A stretch of 64,000 nt of DNA, taken from NCBI RefSeq assembly GCF_933775445.1, contig NC_065876.1, forward strand, positions 7,254,001 to 7,318,000. The letters are read 5' to 3'. Positions 1 through 11,885 of this stretch are shown piece after piece. The notes under the pieces are model-generated. The model searched no databases. It was not told the origin of the DNA and worked only from the letters and a program-made list of their open reading frames with translations. The translations under genes were made by a program, and so were the position numbers. Each line of letters opens with the position of its first letter. The first letter of the stretch is position 1. Source of the stretch: Argentina anserina (lineage: Eukaryota > Streptophyta > Magnoliopsida > Rosales > Rosaceae).

Positions 1-3
1 ATC

Positions 4-356
4 CAGAGTGAAGGTTCACTCTGAAGTTTCAGAGTGAAGTTCCAATTTTGGCACACTTTTCGGTCAAATTTTTTCACCATAAGTGATTAAATATTTAGAT
101 ATGCTATTCAAGATCATCTCTATAAAGTTTCATCCAATTTGACAATGATTTGAGCTTTCAAAATTGAGATTTACACGAACGGTTCACGTTGATCAGTTTT
201 AATTCATTCATTGATTTAATTTAATTTCAATACCTTAATGATGTCCGAATTAGATGAAATTTTGTAGAGATGATCTTGAATAGCATACCTAAATATTGAA
301 TCGCTTATACTGAAAAAATTTGACCGAAAAGTGTGCCAAAATTGGAACTTCACTTC
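4..356. mobile_element. Hairpin element, family 1, copy 1
   Basis: A palindromic repeat. The left arm (from the GAGTGAAGGTTCACTCTGAA motif) returns inverted at about 220-356, including the CCAATTTTGGCACACTTTTC block at 42-61 and its reverse complement near 323-344. No coding capacity is seen. A second copy lies at 57331-57701 with its central part in the opposite orientation. The left border is close to the window edge, so a target duplication cannot be judged. Confidence 0.7.
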
Positions 357-371
357 ACTCTGAAATTAATA

Positions 372-432
372 AAAAATGGAAATCCGTACCTTAGCTTAAA
401 GTACGGATCTCCTTACCTGAAAACCCTTGTAT
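372..432. repeat. Right-end fragment of hairpin family 2
   Basis: A short piece containing CCGTACCTTAGCTTAAAGTACGG followed by a TGAAAACCC-type end and a short TA run. It matches the right arm of the full element that follows and looks like the remnant of another copy. Confidence 0.5.
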
Positions 433-829
433 ATATATAAGGAGGTCCTTATCTTAGCTTAAGGTACGGATTTTCACTTTTGACCAACGTTTCGATCTAT
501 TTTTCACATCTCTATCGTCAAATATCTAGGCTATAACGTATAGATCATCTCCACCAAATTTCAGCCGATTTCATGATCGCTAAGGTATCGAACTAATCAA
601 AACCAATGGACGTATTGAATTTGCCAAACTTGAACCGTTCATATTTGGAGTAGAAAATCGAAGTTATGAGTACCTTAACGGTTATGGAATCGGCTGAAAT
701 TTTGTGGAGATGATCTATATGTTATTACCTAGATATTTGACGGTGGAGATATGAAAAATAGATCGAAACGTTGATCAAAAATGAAAATCCGTACCTTAAG
801 CTAAAATAAGAACCTCTTTATGTGAAAAG

Positions 830-857
<28 letters not shown>
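433..857. mobile_element. Hairpin element, family 2, full copy
   Basis: Two inverted arms of about 140 bp flank a loop of roughly 130 bp. The left arm reads from GGAGGTCCTTATCTTAGCTT to TTTCAGCCGATTT. The right arm repeats this inverted and ends in GTGAAAAGCC followed by a TA array. There is no ORF. Related copies are truncated at 17346-17650 and 58070-58245 and divergent at 56905-57296. It would fold into a long hairpin if transcribed. Confidence 0.7.

Positions 858-875
<18 letters not shown>
833..875. repeat. (TA)n microsatellite
   Basis: An uninterrupted TA array immediately after the family 2 hairpin. It is followed by GAGTTTTTCAGGTAC, which resembles the left end of another element of that group. 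Confidence 0.9.
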
Positions 876-878
<3 letters not shown>

Positions 879-883
879 TTTTT

Positions 884-2096
884 CAGGTACAAGGTCCATA
901 GCTCACCACCCTTGTCTGATTGACCCTCTGATCAGTCTGATGACATTAGGCATGGGCCTGTTTTTTTTTTTTTCTGGAAATTAAGTGCGACCTCTAAGAG
1001 ATCTAAAAGCTTCATAGAAAGCCCAAAAGGCCACCCAGAGGAGATTAGATCCCCAAGTTTAATTTTTGGAATCAGGATTCCTATTCAAATTGGGTATCAA
1101 CTCCATGCTTCAAGATTTGGCACAATGGCAGGTCACGTTCCTTTTTTTCTTTTTTCAAATTCATTTTACCTAGCTGTCAAAGTGATCATTTTCCGTAGAT
1201 AGCTCTCTTTCTCATCCCGATCTCGAGTAGTCTTTTAGAAAAATTTAGCCATGCAGTTGACGCTAACATGCATGTCAATAATTAAGTTGCATGCTCATAA
1301 GCCTATGAGTGGAATGACTTTTACCCCGGAATGTATGAATTGAATTCTTGAAGTCAAATGAAAACCAGTCTTTTATTAATAAAAAAGTTTAGAAATAATT
1401 ACGTACAGAGATATATTCAAAATGAAAATGCATCTCAATTTCAATATAGCCATGCCATTTGGTGTACGTCGTGACTATAAATTTCCCTCAATGTCATTCG
1501 ATCATGACCTGAGTTTTCTTTCATACTAAAACATTGGCAGACATTTTTGACAGAAACCATATGAGATGTATCAACTGTTGTGGATTGTGATGATGTGCAC
1601 GTACATATGGATTAGTGGATCACTTTCCCTCAGTCGAATACTATCTATCTTTAGAAAGCTGATGCATTACTACAAGAATCACATTTCTTGACTCTTACTA
1701 TAAAGTTTGGGATATCTATCGTATTCCGTGCATGAAAGATGAAACAGCAATATCCTAATCGATCTACTCCTACTAGAAAGTTCAGGCGACGTGGATCGGT
1801 GGATGAGAAACGTGGTTTATATGAACACAAAGTGCTAATTCCATAGTTTATTAGCATGGAGATTTGCTTAGTTGACTAGTTTAGATTCGGTCCAACATCA
1901 TTAGGCAACCCTAGTCGCCCAGTTTTCAACCAGCTTATGCACTAAGCAACACATGTTACACTCCTAGAATCCTAGATGTGAGCTTTTTCCCTTTCTTTCT
2001 GCAGTGGTCATTATAAGATTGAGGGGAGGTGATGACCCTCATCATCCTGATCATTTAGTCGATCTGATCCCAGAATCTGTTTACTTCTGGGGTGAT

Positions 2097-2097
<1 letters not shown>
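884..2097. other. Intergenic, no gene seen
   Basis: AT-rich DNA with no convincing coding frame. The first ~60 bases may be a hairpin-element left end. Short frames on either strand have no recognisable product. Confidence 0.6.

Positions 2098-2162
<65 letters not shown>
2098..2162. repeat. (TA)n microsatellite
   Basis: About 32 TA dinucleotides. A short plus-strand frame crosses it and encodes an Ile-Tyr run, which is a microsatellite artefact. Confidence 0.95.
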
Positions 2163-2165
<3 letters not shown>

Positions 2166-2418
2166 GGATTATCCAAATCTGTACCAGTCAAGCATCTCAA
2201 TTATATGACACTGTCTCATTCACAATTCGATATCTGATACCTGTTCGACAATTTAAGTATTAATGTTTCTCTACTATATTTATTTACTTGAGAAATTAAG
2301 ACACACAATAATCTTTCTGGACTTCTTGATTTATAAACCTCGCTTCTTAATAAAGATCGATTAAATTGTACATCACTAGCTAGATGATTACGTAAGTTAG
2401 TTCTTGTGATAACTAATT

Positions 2419-3427
2419 GGGTTAAATACTTATGACACCTTATACTTTAGGTGTAAAAACAGTTTTATCATTCTACTTTCAAATTTAATCTGTATACCCT
2501 TTAACTTTTATTTTTAACAGTTTTGTCCATTCCGTTAGTTAACCGTTAAAAAATTCCGTTAAACCGTTAAAATGTTTAGAATACCCCAAATTCAAATCAT
2601 ATTTTTTTCTTTTTTTCTTATGCCTTTTTTATTTTCTCTTTTGGTCTTTCTTTTTGTTTTTCTTGTTTTTAAATTTCATTCATCATATGTGCTATCAAAT
2701 ATATATAATTGTAATCAACACAAATTATCAAATTAATTGTAAACATCTTATAATCAATTGGATAATGCCTAAAATGACATGTGAGTACCAGTACTCAAAT
2801 CCACTTATAAACTTCTTTTATATTATGATGCTCTACAAACATATTTTGATTAATTTCTATAATGCTAAGACAAAAAAGACTTCTACTATCATATCCATAC
2901 TTTGATGCAAAAATAGTTTCAAATTATTTATTTCCAACTTGATGTTAAGCAATTGTCATTAATTCTCTTCTTGTTTACAATTAATTTGATAATTTGTGTT
3001 GATTAAAATTATATATATTGGATAACACATATGATGAATTAAATTTAAAACCAAGAAAAACCAAAAGAGAAATAAAAAAAGGCATGAGAAAAGAAAGAAA
3101 AAAAATCTTATTTGAATTGGGGGTATTCTCGGCATTTTAACGGCTTAACAGAATTTTTTTACGATCAACTAATGGAATTGACTAAACTGTTAAAAAAAGG
3201 ACAAAACTGTTAAAAAATAAGAGTTAAAGGATATACAAGTTTAATTTGAAAGTAAAAGGACAAAACTGTTAAAAAATAAGAGTTAAAGGATATACAGATT
3301 AAATTTGAAAGTAGAAGGACAAAACTGTTAAAAAATAAGAGTTAAAGGATATACAGATTAAATTTGAAAGTAGAAGGACAAAACTGTTTTTACACCTAAA
3401 ATATAGGGTGTCACAAGTATTTAATCC
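2419..3427. mobile_element. Mutator-like MITE with long inverted arms, copy 1
   Basis: It starts GGGTTAAATACTTATGACACC and ends with the inverse GGTGTCACAAGTATTTAATCC. The flanks are an exact 9-bp duplication, TAACTAATT, at 2410-2418 and 3428-3436. A 9-bp duplication with long terminal inverted repeats is the Mutator-superfamily signature. The inverted arms run for roughly 330 bp (2419-2765 against about 2965-3427), leaving a short centre, and no transposase is encoded. The right arm carries three 59-bp tandem units (3199-3375). A near-identical copy in the same orientation lies at 48096-48977. Confidence 0.9.
3199..3375. repeat. 59-bp tandem repeat, three units
   Basis: GGACAAAACTGTTAAAAAAT recurs at 3199, 3258 and 3317, with a partial start at 3376, giving a period of 59 bp. 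The copy at 48096-48977 has fewer units, so the array changed after the elements separated. Confidence 0.85.
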
Positions 3428-3436
3428 TAACTAATT

Positions 3437-5738
3437 TAAGGGCATGCGATCCTAGAATAGTCGTTCATTAAGGGAATCTTCTTGGCTTCGGAAAGATTAG
3501 CTCTAAACTAGTCAAAAAATGTAGGGGTAGCCATGACCCCAGAGAGAAGAGGCCTATGCTAGTTCGATCTGGGCGTGTAAACATTTTGTAAGTTTTTTTT
3601 TTCTATGAAGAGGAAAGTCAAAAACGAGCAAAAATTTAGAAGCGCACCATTTCAAAAACAGAAAAATCTTTTCCTCTCTTCCTCTCGTCCGGCTACATGG
3701 CGGCTCCGGTTATGGCCAATGGCCGAGCTGGTGCTCGTGGTGTGGCCGGACGGGACCTTGTCACTATAACTCGATGGATGGATTTGCATATCTCTAATGA
3801 CAGTCATTTGTTTCTTTCTTGTTTGGTTGTGTTGGTGGTTGAACTCTGATCTGGTGGTGCGGCATCTATGCAATCGGTGAGCTCCAAGGTCAGGTCAGTA
3901 GCGGTGGTTGGTGGTGCTGCAAGTAAGAGATCGTCAGGCCGGTGTCGTCGATGGTTCGATGGTGTTGGTGATTGGCAGATCTGATATTCTGGGTTATCTC
4001 CAGATCCAAATATGGTTCTTATTTGGGGTTCTGTTGACGATTTCTTGATGCGTGGGTGGTTCTGCGAGCCTAATCTGGTGCATGGTAACCGATCCCGATG
4101 GCAATATGAGGATTTCGGTTGTGGTGCGATGATCCCGACGCCGAACTATATACTGGAATTACTTGATAGTTGGTGGGTGTGCTGCTGGTTTGGAGGGATT
4201 GCACAAGGTAGGGGTCTCTCATCCCGGTTCTGCGTCGAATATGGCGGCGGCGCGTCATCTGTGGTGCGGCAACCAACAACAAGAACAACGACTATTGTGT
4301 GTGCTGCTTAGGTCCTTTGGGCCTGATCTATTCCTCTGAGCATTGGGCTTTCGCCTCATGGGTCTGGAGCTTGGGCCTTGGCCTGGGTTTGGGTTTTTTT
4401 ACCCATATGAGGTAGCTCTCTTTATTTTTCTGCTTATTACTGTTTTTAATCATATTACCCATTATGTGGTACATTTTTCACCGGTTATGTGGTACCTTAT
4501 CCCTCTATGGATTATATTACTGGCTTGGTCCAGTTCGAGAGGACTCGGTTCCTCAAATCAGTGCCAATTCATTCCAACTGTTTCCAGATTATTAACTATT
4601 CTACAACAGAATAATTCATCATCTACCATTGTTTTCTTCCATGAGTGCTTGTGTGTATACACCCTTGAAGTGCATTTTGGCACTTACCAATTGGATTATG
4701 GGTGCATGCTTTTACACTCACGCATGGGTTCATCACCCCCCATTTTCCTCGGTATTGACTCTTTGTTATGGTTACTGTTATTGGTTCCTTTTTATCAGAC
4801 ACATTTCTTTCATGTGTTGAGTTTCGATGGTGGTTTGTATGATATTGTCTTGTTTGTGGTTTCCATATGATTTGTGTTTTGGTTATAGATTGGCGTCGAG
4901 TATGCGGACTTCTTTGCTCCGCTTCAGTTCACTCTACTTCCCTATGGCTGCCAATGTTGATGTCGATGTTAATGTTAGCTAGTTTTAGTGGTGGTTGTGG
5001 TGAAATTGTTAGCATATGTGCATTTATGCTTTCGGTTGTAGGGTCTTTAACTCATAGTTTAGTGAGTCATCGGTTTTCTTTCACTCATTCTAGATTGATT
5101 GAGTTGGCGAGCCGTACTCTTTGTACTACTTCTTTTTTGACCAAGCGTATGTGCATGTCTTGTACGTTGGGCTTAGTCCCTTTTATGAATTACTCATTAA
5201 CAAAAAAAAAACACACACCCAAATTTTTTTTTGGCATATGCATATATACTTACAGCATCCTAGTATGGATATATAGTCTAAATCATGCCTTTGAACTATC
5301 TTTTTATAGAGGCATAATAAGCACTAATCTTGAAACATACATCAAATAGAATATCGGAATTGCTCTCTGTCTTGAATTGTTTACCACTTCATCTGTTAGG
5401 AATGTGTATGACAAGTCCAATATATCATATGTCACCCTAATAGTGTAAACCCAATTGAGGACAATAGTCATATATTTGCATACCAAATGAACCAATTCTG
5501 AGGTTTCTAACTAGAACTTTCATTGAAATTCAAACAGCAATAATTGCCCAGGGTTGATAGTAGCCTGTTTACCTTTATTCTCTTCAAGTTCTTCGGAACC
5601 TATAAGAGAAATGAACCAAATGAAGGCTGAGATGAAGAAATTAAAGATTTGAAATCAAAAACGAAATTGAGAGTTGAGATGAAACATAATTGAGATTTTC
5701 AAGCCCTAAAACACTATAATCAGAGAGAGAGAGAGAGA

Positions 5739-5770
<32 letters not shown>

Positions 5771-6094
5771 CTGTGATATAATTTAACACAGAGTGATGCG
5801 AAGAAAATTGAGTACTCATTACCTGAGAGAGATTTAAAAATGTCCAATCTTTTAATTTGAAAGAGTTACAACGGTTTTTCTTCTTCTTATGAAACAGACT
5901 TGAGCTTCACATTGTTGTTGCAGCTCAATTTGTTTTAATTATACTACAACGCGCTGCATGTTATTATTTTAACACTATTCAACAATGCTCTTTTCTGCTT
6001 GTTGTCGACATATACAATCGACAACTTGAAAATGACAACGCGCATAATACATTGTCAAATAATGATCTAATAACATGCTAATGACACGTGTTGT
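3437..6094. other. Intergenic; possible retroposon fragment
   Basis: No gene recognised. About 3640-5211 is less AT-rich than its surroundings, has long but unrecognisable plus-strand frames (4343-4870, 4867-5349), and ends in a poly(A) run at 5202-5211. This would fit the 3' part of a non-LTR retroposon, but no reverse transcriptase motif or target duplication was found. A compound AG/TG microsatellite lies at 5723-5771. The remainder shows nothing recognisable. Confidence 0.3.
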
Positions 6095-6102
6095 GCTATA
6101 GG

Positions 6103-6622
6103 CAGTGTTTTAAATATCGAATATATCGGCCAATATATCGGCGATATATTGGTGATATTTAGAAAACGATACGATATCGTCATATCGGTTGAATATATCG
6201 GTCAACGGTCAAATATCGGTCAAACTTTGATTTTTTTTTTCAAATTTTGTTTAATTTTTTAATATTTATTTCCTCTTTTAAAAAAAACTTATATATATAT
6301 TTTTTCATTTTATCATATATATTTTTAATTTATATATATTTTAAATATATATGATGAATTTCAAATCTAAATAATCATTCTTAAATACATATTTTTATTA
6401 TTATGTGTCGTTCGTGTACTTTAATTGTAACAAAATCAAGTATTTATTTTCTTTAGTTTACTTAGTACCGTTTTTTTAGTTTATTTGGTACATATTGAAG
6501 TATAATTTTATAAATTTTATTGAAAATAAGCACGATATATATCGAAATATCCCCGATATATCGGAGATATATCGTTTACCTCTCGACCGATACGATACCG
6601 ATAAACGATATTTAGACCATTG
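6103..6622. mobile_element. hAT-type MITE, copy 1
   Basis: The termini are CAGTGTTTTAAATATCG on the left and CGATATTTAGACCATTG on the right, imperfect inverted repeats beginning CA. The flanks are an exact 8-bp duplication, GCTATAGG, at 6095-6102 and 6623-6630. An 8-bp duplication with CA..TG ends is typical of hAT elements. The subterminal regions are crowded with CGATATAT motifs, and no transposase is encoded. A diverged relative is at 11345-11885. Confidence 0.88.
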
Positions 6623-6630
6623 GCTATAGG

Positions 6631-8354
6631 TGTTTCAACAACGCACAAATTTTGCATATTTGTAGATTATAGTAATAAACAACGTACATTTGGAGCATGT
6701 TATTATTATGATGTTGTTGAATATCATTTTGCTTGTAGTGGTCCTATTGAAAATGAAACCGAAAGCTGGCTGAACAATTTGAAAAGCAGTAAAGTGCGTA
6801 AAGATTTTGAATAGGAAAGGCGGAGCAAGGTGATTCAAAGCACAGTCGGAGTTGGCCGTAAAATTTTTACACGTAGCATCAGAACGGCCGGGAGATCTTC
6901 TACAAACCATTGGCCAGTGAGTAATTGTAAGTTGAAATTTTCATGTCATTTCACTAGCTGATTTACATTTTGACGGTTAAAGAAAAGCTATGCTGCAAGC
7001 AATAGAGCTAAGCTTGGTTTAATAATTTAATTATAGCTGTGGTTGTCTTACCAGACGTCCAAAATGAACTTTTACATGCAGCGTCGGCCTAAGTTTTATG
7101 GCCGGCCACGAACAATATATGCCAAACAAAAGGGATCGATATTCAAATTATCATGCTATGTCGTTGTAAAGTGTAAGCATGGAATGCCTATATATAATGT
7201 TAACTGCATATCTAAGTTTAAATACTAGCTTCTCAGATCAAACTTGAGCTAGACCAGAGTTTAAAACAAATAAAACGAATGAAATTTTAAATATACATTA
7301 TAATCTGCACTATAGATAGTGACTACTGACTACACACCATCTCGTATTTTTGTACGAGTTTTAATTATAGAAGAAATTGACACATAGTATATATAGCATT
7401 GATATACATTTCATCCTACCCTTTTTGTCAGCAAGCAATGTCTGGAAGGATTAAGTAAGACCAGCCCGCTGCAAGCCCCCAACTCTTTCCAGAATTATCA
7501 TCCACATATACGAAGCTAGCAATTGAGAGGACGTACGTGTTTAGCTATGACACTAATTGATGATGCAGCTACAGTTTATAACTTTATATATCCAACAATC
7601 CAATATTATCACCAGCATGGCAGCATCAGATCCAAGCCTTCAAAATAAGTTTCGATTATGCGCAGTAAACCGGATTTGGAAATTGCATTACAATGCAAAG
7701 GCATTAGCACCCATACATAGAACTGGATCAGATCGGTCAGTATAGGCTGTATAGCATTATTAGTTTATTACCCTTTCAGCAGTTATGCATTAGTAATCAA
7801 ATTACTGTATATCTAAATCAAATGTCTATTCACCAAATGTTGGTAGACATATAGATTCCAAATAATGCAAGAACAGTCACTATATCTAGCTTGTTACTGT
7901 CCAAATGACATAATGCCGAAAAGGCGAAAATGGCATAAAAACTTAATCAAAAGTTCAAAACCACTAGCTGTGTGAAAACAATAACCTAGATAAAATAGCT
8001 AGGGTTCAATTGTGAATGCTGACGGATTTAACTTGAGCAATTTTCTTGGATTTCACCCTCCCTCCATATTCTCTATGTTCTATGGTTCTCCTTTCTGTCT
8101 CGTGCTCAGGAATCTCGATCCCATTAAACAAACACAATTTGACAATACAATAAAAAGGAGTAAAATCGGATGCTCAAAGACCCCATCTATGCAAATAAAC
8201 ACGTGTCCCCTTTTCATCGCTAAATTGCATGTGAATTCTTAATTAATTATACACAAAATAGAAAATAAAGGCCAGCAAGCCCAATAAAAGATTTTGGACC
8301 TTCATAAATTACGATCTTACTTGATTTGTACGAATAAAATGAGAATTATAAATG
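6631..8354. other. Intergenic, no gene seen
   Basis: Several short frames of 60-90 codons occur on both strands without recognisable domains or splice-linked neighbours. Nothing else was identified. Confidence 0.55.
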
Positions 8355-8776
8355 GTATCTTAATTATTGATCATTCTAATTTTTAGTAACTCAAATTTGA
8401 AAATTATCGCATCAGTATCTCAAATTTCTATTTCACCATAATTTTAATCAATTATGTAATGACCCGATTTTTCGGAGTCAAATAAATTGAATTCTTAGAA
8501 ATTAATAGAGTTTGTAAAATTAAAAAACCGCATTTGTTTCGCTTCGCGACGTTGTCAGTCGAAAACGGAACCGTCATCGGAAATCTAAATTGGAAAAATG
8601 TTACGTTTCCACGACGCGGGAGTCGACTTTTACTCTGTTACTCGTTTCCGAAAACTCCCTTCACGAAAGTTGTAGAGCTCGTCGATACGATTTCGTGGAC
8701 ATATCACGCATTCTAATCGGACGTCATACGTGAAAGTTATTAATGACGGAAGTCAGTTTCTGATTTTGGAAGAGGG

Positions 8777-8783
8777 TATAAAA
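8777..8783 (+). promoter_or_regulatory. TATA box within the LTR-like block
   Basis: TATAAAA occurs in GAGGGTATAAAAAGGAAAT and is followed by an AGGGTTT-type leader. This is consistent with an LTR promoter. No downstream gene uses it within the window. Confidence 0.4.
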
Positions 8784-10370
8784 AGGAAATTTTGAGAATT
8801 AGGGTTTCCATTTTCGGAAACCCCTTTCTCTCTCTCATCCCTTAGCCTCTCCTCTCTCTCTCTCGCCCGACTCTCTCTTTCTCCCTCAAATCGCCTCCGG
8901 CGATCTCACCAGCCAGACTGCCGTGACTCACACCACCCCGCCCAAAAGCTTCGCACGGTCCACCGCATCAAACCTCGAGCACGACGCTTCCTCCCGCGCC
9001 GCCGTGAAGCCCGCGCGACGTTCTCAAGCTCATGCACCTTCCTCCACCGTCCAAGCTTAATCACCGGTGAGACCAGGGCACGGAGACCAGCTCACCATCA
9101 CCTATCCTCGTCGCCGAAGCCACCTGCTAGGAGATTGGAATTCGGAATCGCGCCGCTTCTCATCCTTCGAGCAATCGACCATGATCGGCGATCCAACCCT
9201 CTCCGACGATATTCCGGTGGCTCCAACGTGCGATCTAGGTAATATTTGTTGTAATTGATGGTTGAGATTGATTGTTGATGGATTTTGGGGAGGATCAGAG
9301 AAGGATCGGAGCAGGAGGAGGTGGAGAGAATACCGCTGCCTTAGGCGGCGCGTGAGGAGGCGTGAAGAGGCAGGGAGGTGGCCTGAGGCCGTAGAGAGGT
9401 AGAGGAGGAAGGAAGGCAAGGTTTTGGGTGGCGGTGGGCAAGCCACGCGCCCCGGTTTAAGCGGAGCGTGGGCTCCACGCGCTGTCACTATGGGGAGGCG
9501 CGTGAACCCCACGCACCGCCACGTGCGGCGGCGCGTGAACAATGATTTTTCAAAACAGTAAATTTTGTAAAGAGTGATTTCTGTACGGTAAATGTAAAAA
9601 GTAAATCACGTGTAGTAAATGTAAAAGAGATTTACGTACAGTAATTGTAAAAGTAAATTCTGAAAGGTAAATCAGTGATTTGTATTTACTGACAGTATTT
9701 ACTATGATAATACATTGGTGTACACTAATACGTAAATCGTATGCATATGAAAAGTAATACGTAGACAATATGTATTTGAATAGTGATATATCAATAGTAA
9801 TTAAGTGAACAATAATTTCGTTAAAACCAGAAATTGCTGAACAGTAAAATATTATTATCGTTTCGGCATTTGAGGTTTTACGTAACGCTTCTAAATCACT
9901 TCTTATCTATTCTAGGTGATTGACACAATAAGTAAAGGATTCGCTTGCAGAATTGTGGAAATAACGCTCAAGAATTTAAAGTGAGTAAAATCTCACAGTG
10001 ACGAATTTATCCTTAGCGGAGATTTATAATTACACTTAATTAAAAAGAATGAACTATGATATGTATATGATATAATGGGTTGTGTATGTGTATAATTGGT
10101 AAAATCAGTACATATATATGGTTTACTATATTATATACTGTCATAATTCCGTTTGCGAATCAGTTCATTTATATCGTTGATATTTATTTATTTATTTGAG
10201 CATGTCACTTTGATTTGTACAATAACATGTGATGATTGTTTTGTATGTGGTTTTAACTTGAGTTATGTTAAAACGTTTTTGTTGTCTTCGGACGTGTTGG
10301 CATGTCGGAACCTAGCATTGGCCAGGCGACAGTTACGATACAGTTAGAGATCTAGTCTGTCTACCGGTAT

Positions 10371-10620
10371 ACTGGCATAAGAGGTAACAGATGGGTTACC
10401 GGCTTATGAGTACCCATATTTTTGGATATTGGGTAGCAAGTGGTTGCCCAATGTTTGGCGGCGTACTAGCATGAGGGGTAACAGATTGAGTACCAGCGCT
10501 CATTAGTACCCGTATTATAAATGTATTTGGGTAAACAGATGGGTTGCCCGATTTCTCATGAGCACTTATATTTTCAGATATTATTGGACAACCATATGGG
10601 CCGTCCAATGACTCATGAAT
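10371..10620. repeat. Degenerate tandem repeat inside the LTR-like block
   Basis: Units of very roughly 80-100 bp recur with strong drift. Each has a GGTAACAGATGGGTTACC-like core, a TGAGTACCCATAT-like block and a GGATATTGGGTA-like tail. Starts are near 10384, 10470 and 10533, with a partial unit near 10585. Confidence 0.55.
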
Positions 10621-11344
10621 ACATTTTATAATTACATGTTTTCATAATTTTTCTTTTGTATTTATAGACGAGCTATATTGTTGTTTTACTCATACGAGCT
10701 GCAAAGCTTACCGGGTTTGTGTTTACAATCCCGGTGCACCTATTCGATGGTGTAAGGGATAGTTCTACATGTGTGGATTAGCAAATTGACGGACCACTCT
10801 GAAGACTTCGAAGTTTCTTCATTTATTTTGTGGTGAGGATTGTGAGGATTTTACATTTCCATTTGAAATAATGTTTGAATTTTAAATTGGTTTTGTAATA
10901 ATCTATTAGACTGAATTGTACTATGAACTCAGTAATGATACGATGTGACGATGAGACGATTTCGATTTATTGAGATTGTTTTTGAGTTTTCATGACTTCG
11001 ATTTTCGAGTTTCATACTTGAAATTTTTTGGGTCATGACACATTCATTCAATTAACACCGTTTGTTGCTTCATTTCCCACTAATTTTTAAAAGACATTTT
11101 CGTGACTTCATTATTTTTCAAATTCATCTTTCATTTTCCTCCAATTTCATTTTTTATAAAACCAAGTTAATTAATTTACATCATTTCATTATAAAATTAA
11201 TAGACATTCTTCATTTACCACAACTATTACAAATATGCTAAAGTTCGCAATTACAAAATAAACCAGTATATATTTCATATTGTATATGTCTATCAACTAA
11301 CAACCATATTGTTATAATAATATGCTCAAAAACTCTATCATAGG

Positions 11345-11885
11345 CAATGTTCTAAATATCGGCGACATATCTCCGATATATCTTTGATTTTAATAAAACG
11401 ATACGATAAGTCAATTATATTAGTCACTGATAAATCAAGTCAAATGGTGATATATCGGGTCAAACCGAGTTTGATCCGATATATCGGTGCTTTTAAAAAA
11501 AATGTCGTTTTGAAAGAAAAAACATTTAAAGAAAATGAAAGAGTCATCGATAGCATTCGATGACGAGAGAGTTTATGATGAATGATTACTTCAATTTATC
11601 ATTTATGCACCTATTTTTATTAATTAAAATTATTTATGTATTTTAATTGTTAAAACAATCAAATGTTTTTCTTTTATGAAGTTTATTGGGTACATTTTGA
11701 ACTAAAGTTTTAATTTCTTAAGTTTATTTAGTATATTTTGAAGTATGAGTTAATAAGTATATTAAATTTAATTAAAAAATAGTAAAAATGATAAATCTTA
11801 TATAATCCAATATATCTCGGTAACCATGTTATATCCTTATTTTACAAAACTGATATGATTCCGATAGACGCTATTTAGACCATTT
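11345..11885. mobile_element. hAT-type MITE, copy 2
   Basis: The left end is CAATGTTCTAAATATCGG and the right end CTATTTAGACCATTT, homologous to the element at 6103-6622. The flanks are an exact 8-bp duplication, ATCATAGG, at 11337-11344 and 11886-11893. The last base of the right end no longer completes the CA..TG symmetry. It is non-coding and nested in the older palindromic repeat. Confidence 0.82.

Larger units (their letters stand above)
8455..11040 (+). mobile_element. Probable solo LTR or LTR-like element
   Basis: The block starts TGTAATGACCCGATTTTTCG and ends TTTTTTGGGTCATGACA, giving the TG..CA form and short inverted termini of an LTR. A TATAAAA box at 8777-8783 is followed by a pyrimidine-rich, GC-richer leader, as in a U3/R boundary. 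No gag or pol frame is present. No clean 5-bp duplication is visible (AATTA against CATTC), so either the insertion is old or the edges are slightly off. It interrupts an older palindromic repeat, which supports insertion as a unit. A TRIM or non-autonomous element is an alternative. Confidence 0.55.

Noticed and set aside
2004..2237. Frame with an Ile-Tyr run
   Set aside because: Translation of the (TA)n array.
4012..5349. Long plus-strand frames of 99, 175 and 160 codons
   Set aside because: No domain or conserved motif, overlapping frames, and composition like a T-rich untranslated or retroposon sequence. The hydrophobic stretches reflect T-richness.
8450..11045. A 5-bp target duplication for the LTR-like block
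   Set aside because: The bases abutting the ends (AATTA and CATTC) do not match, so insertion is argued from the split palindrome only.
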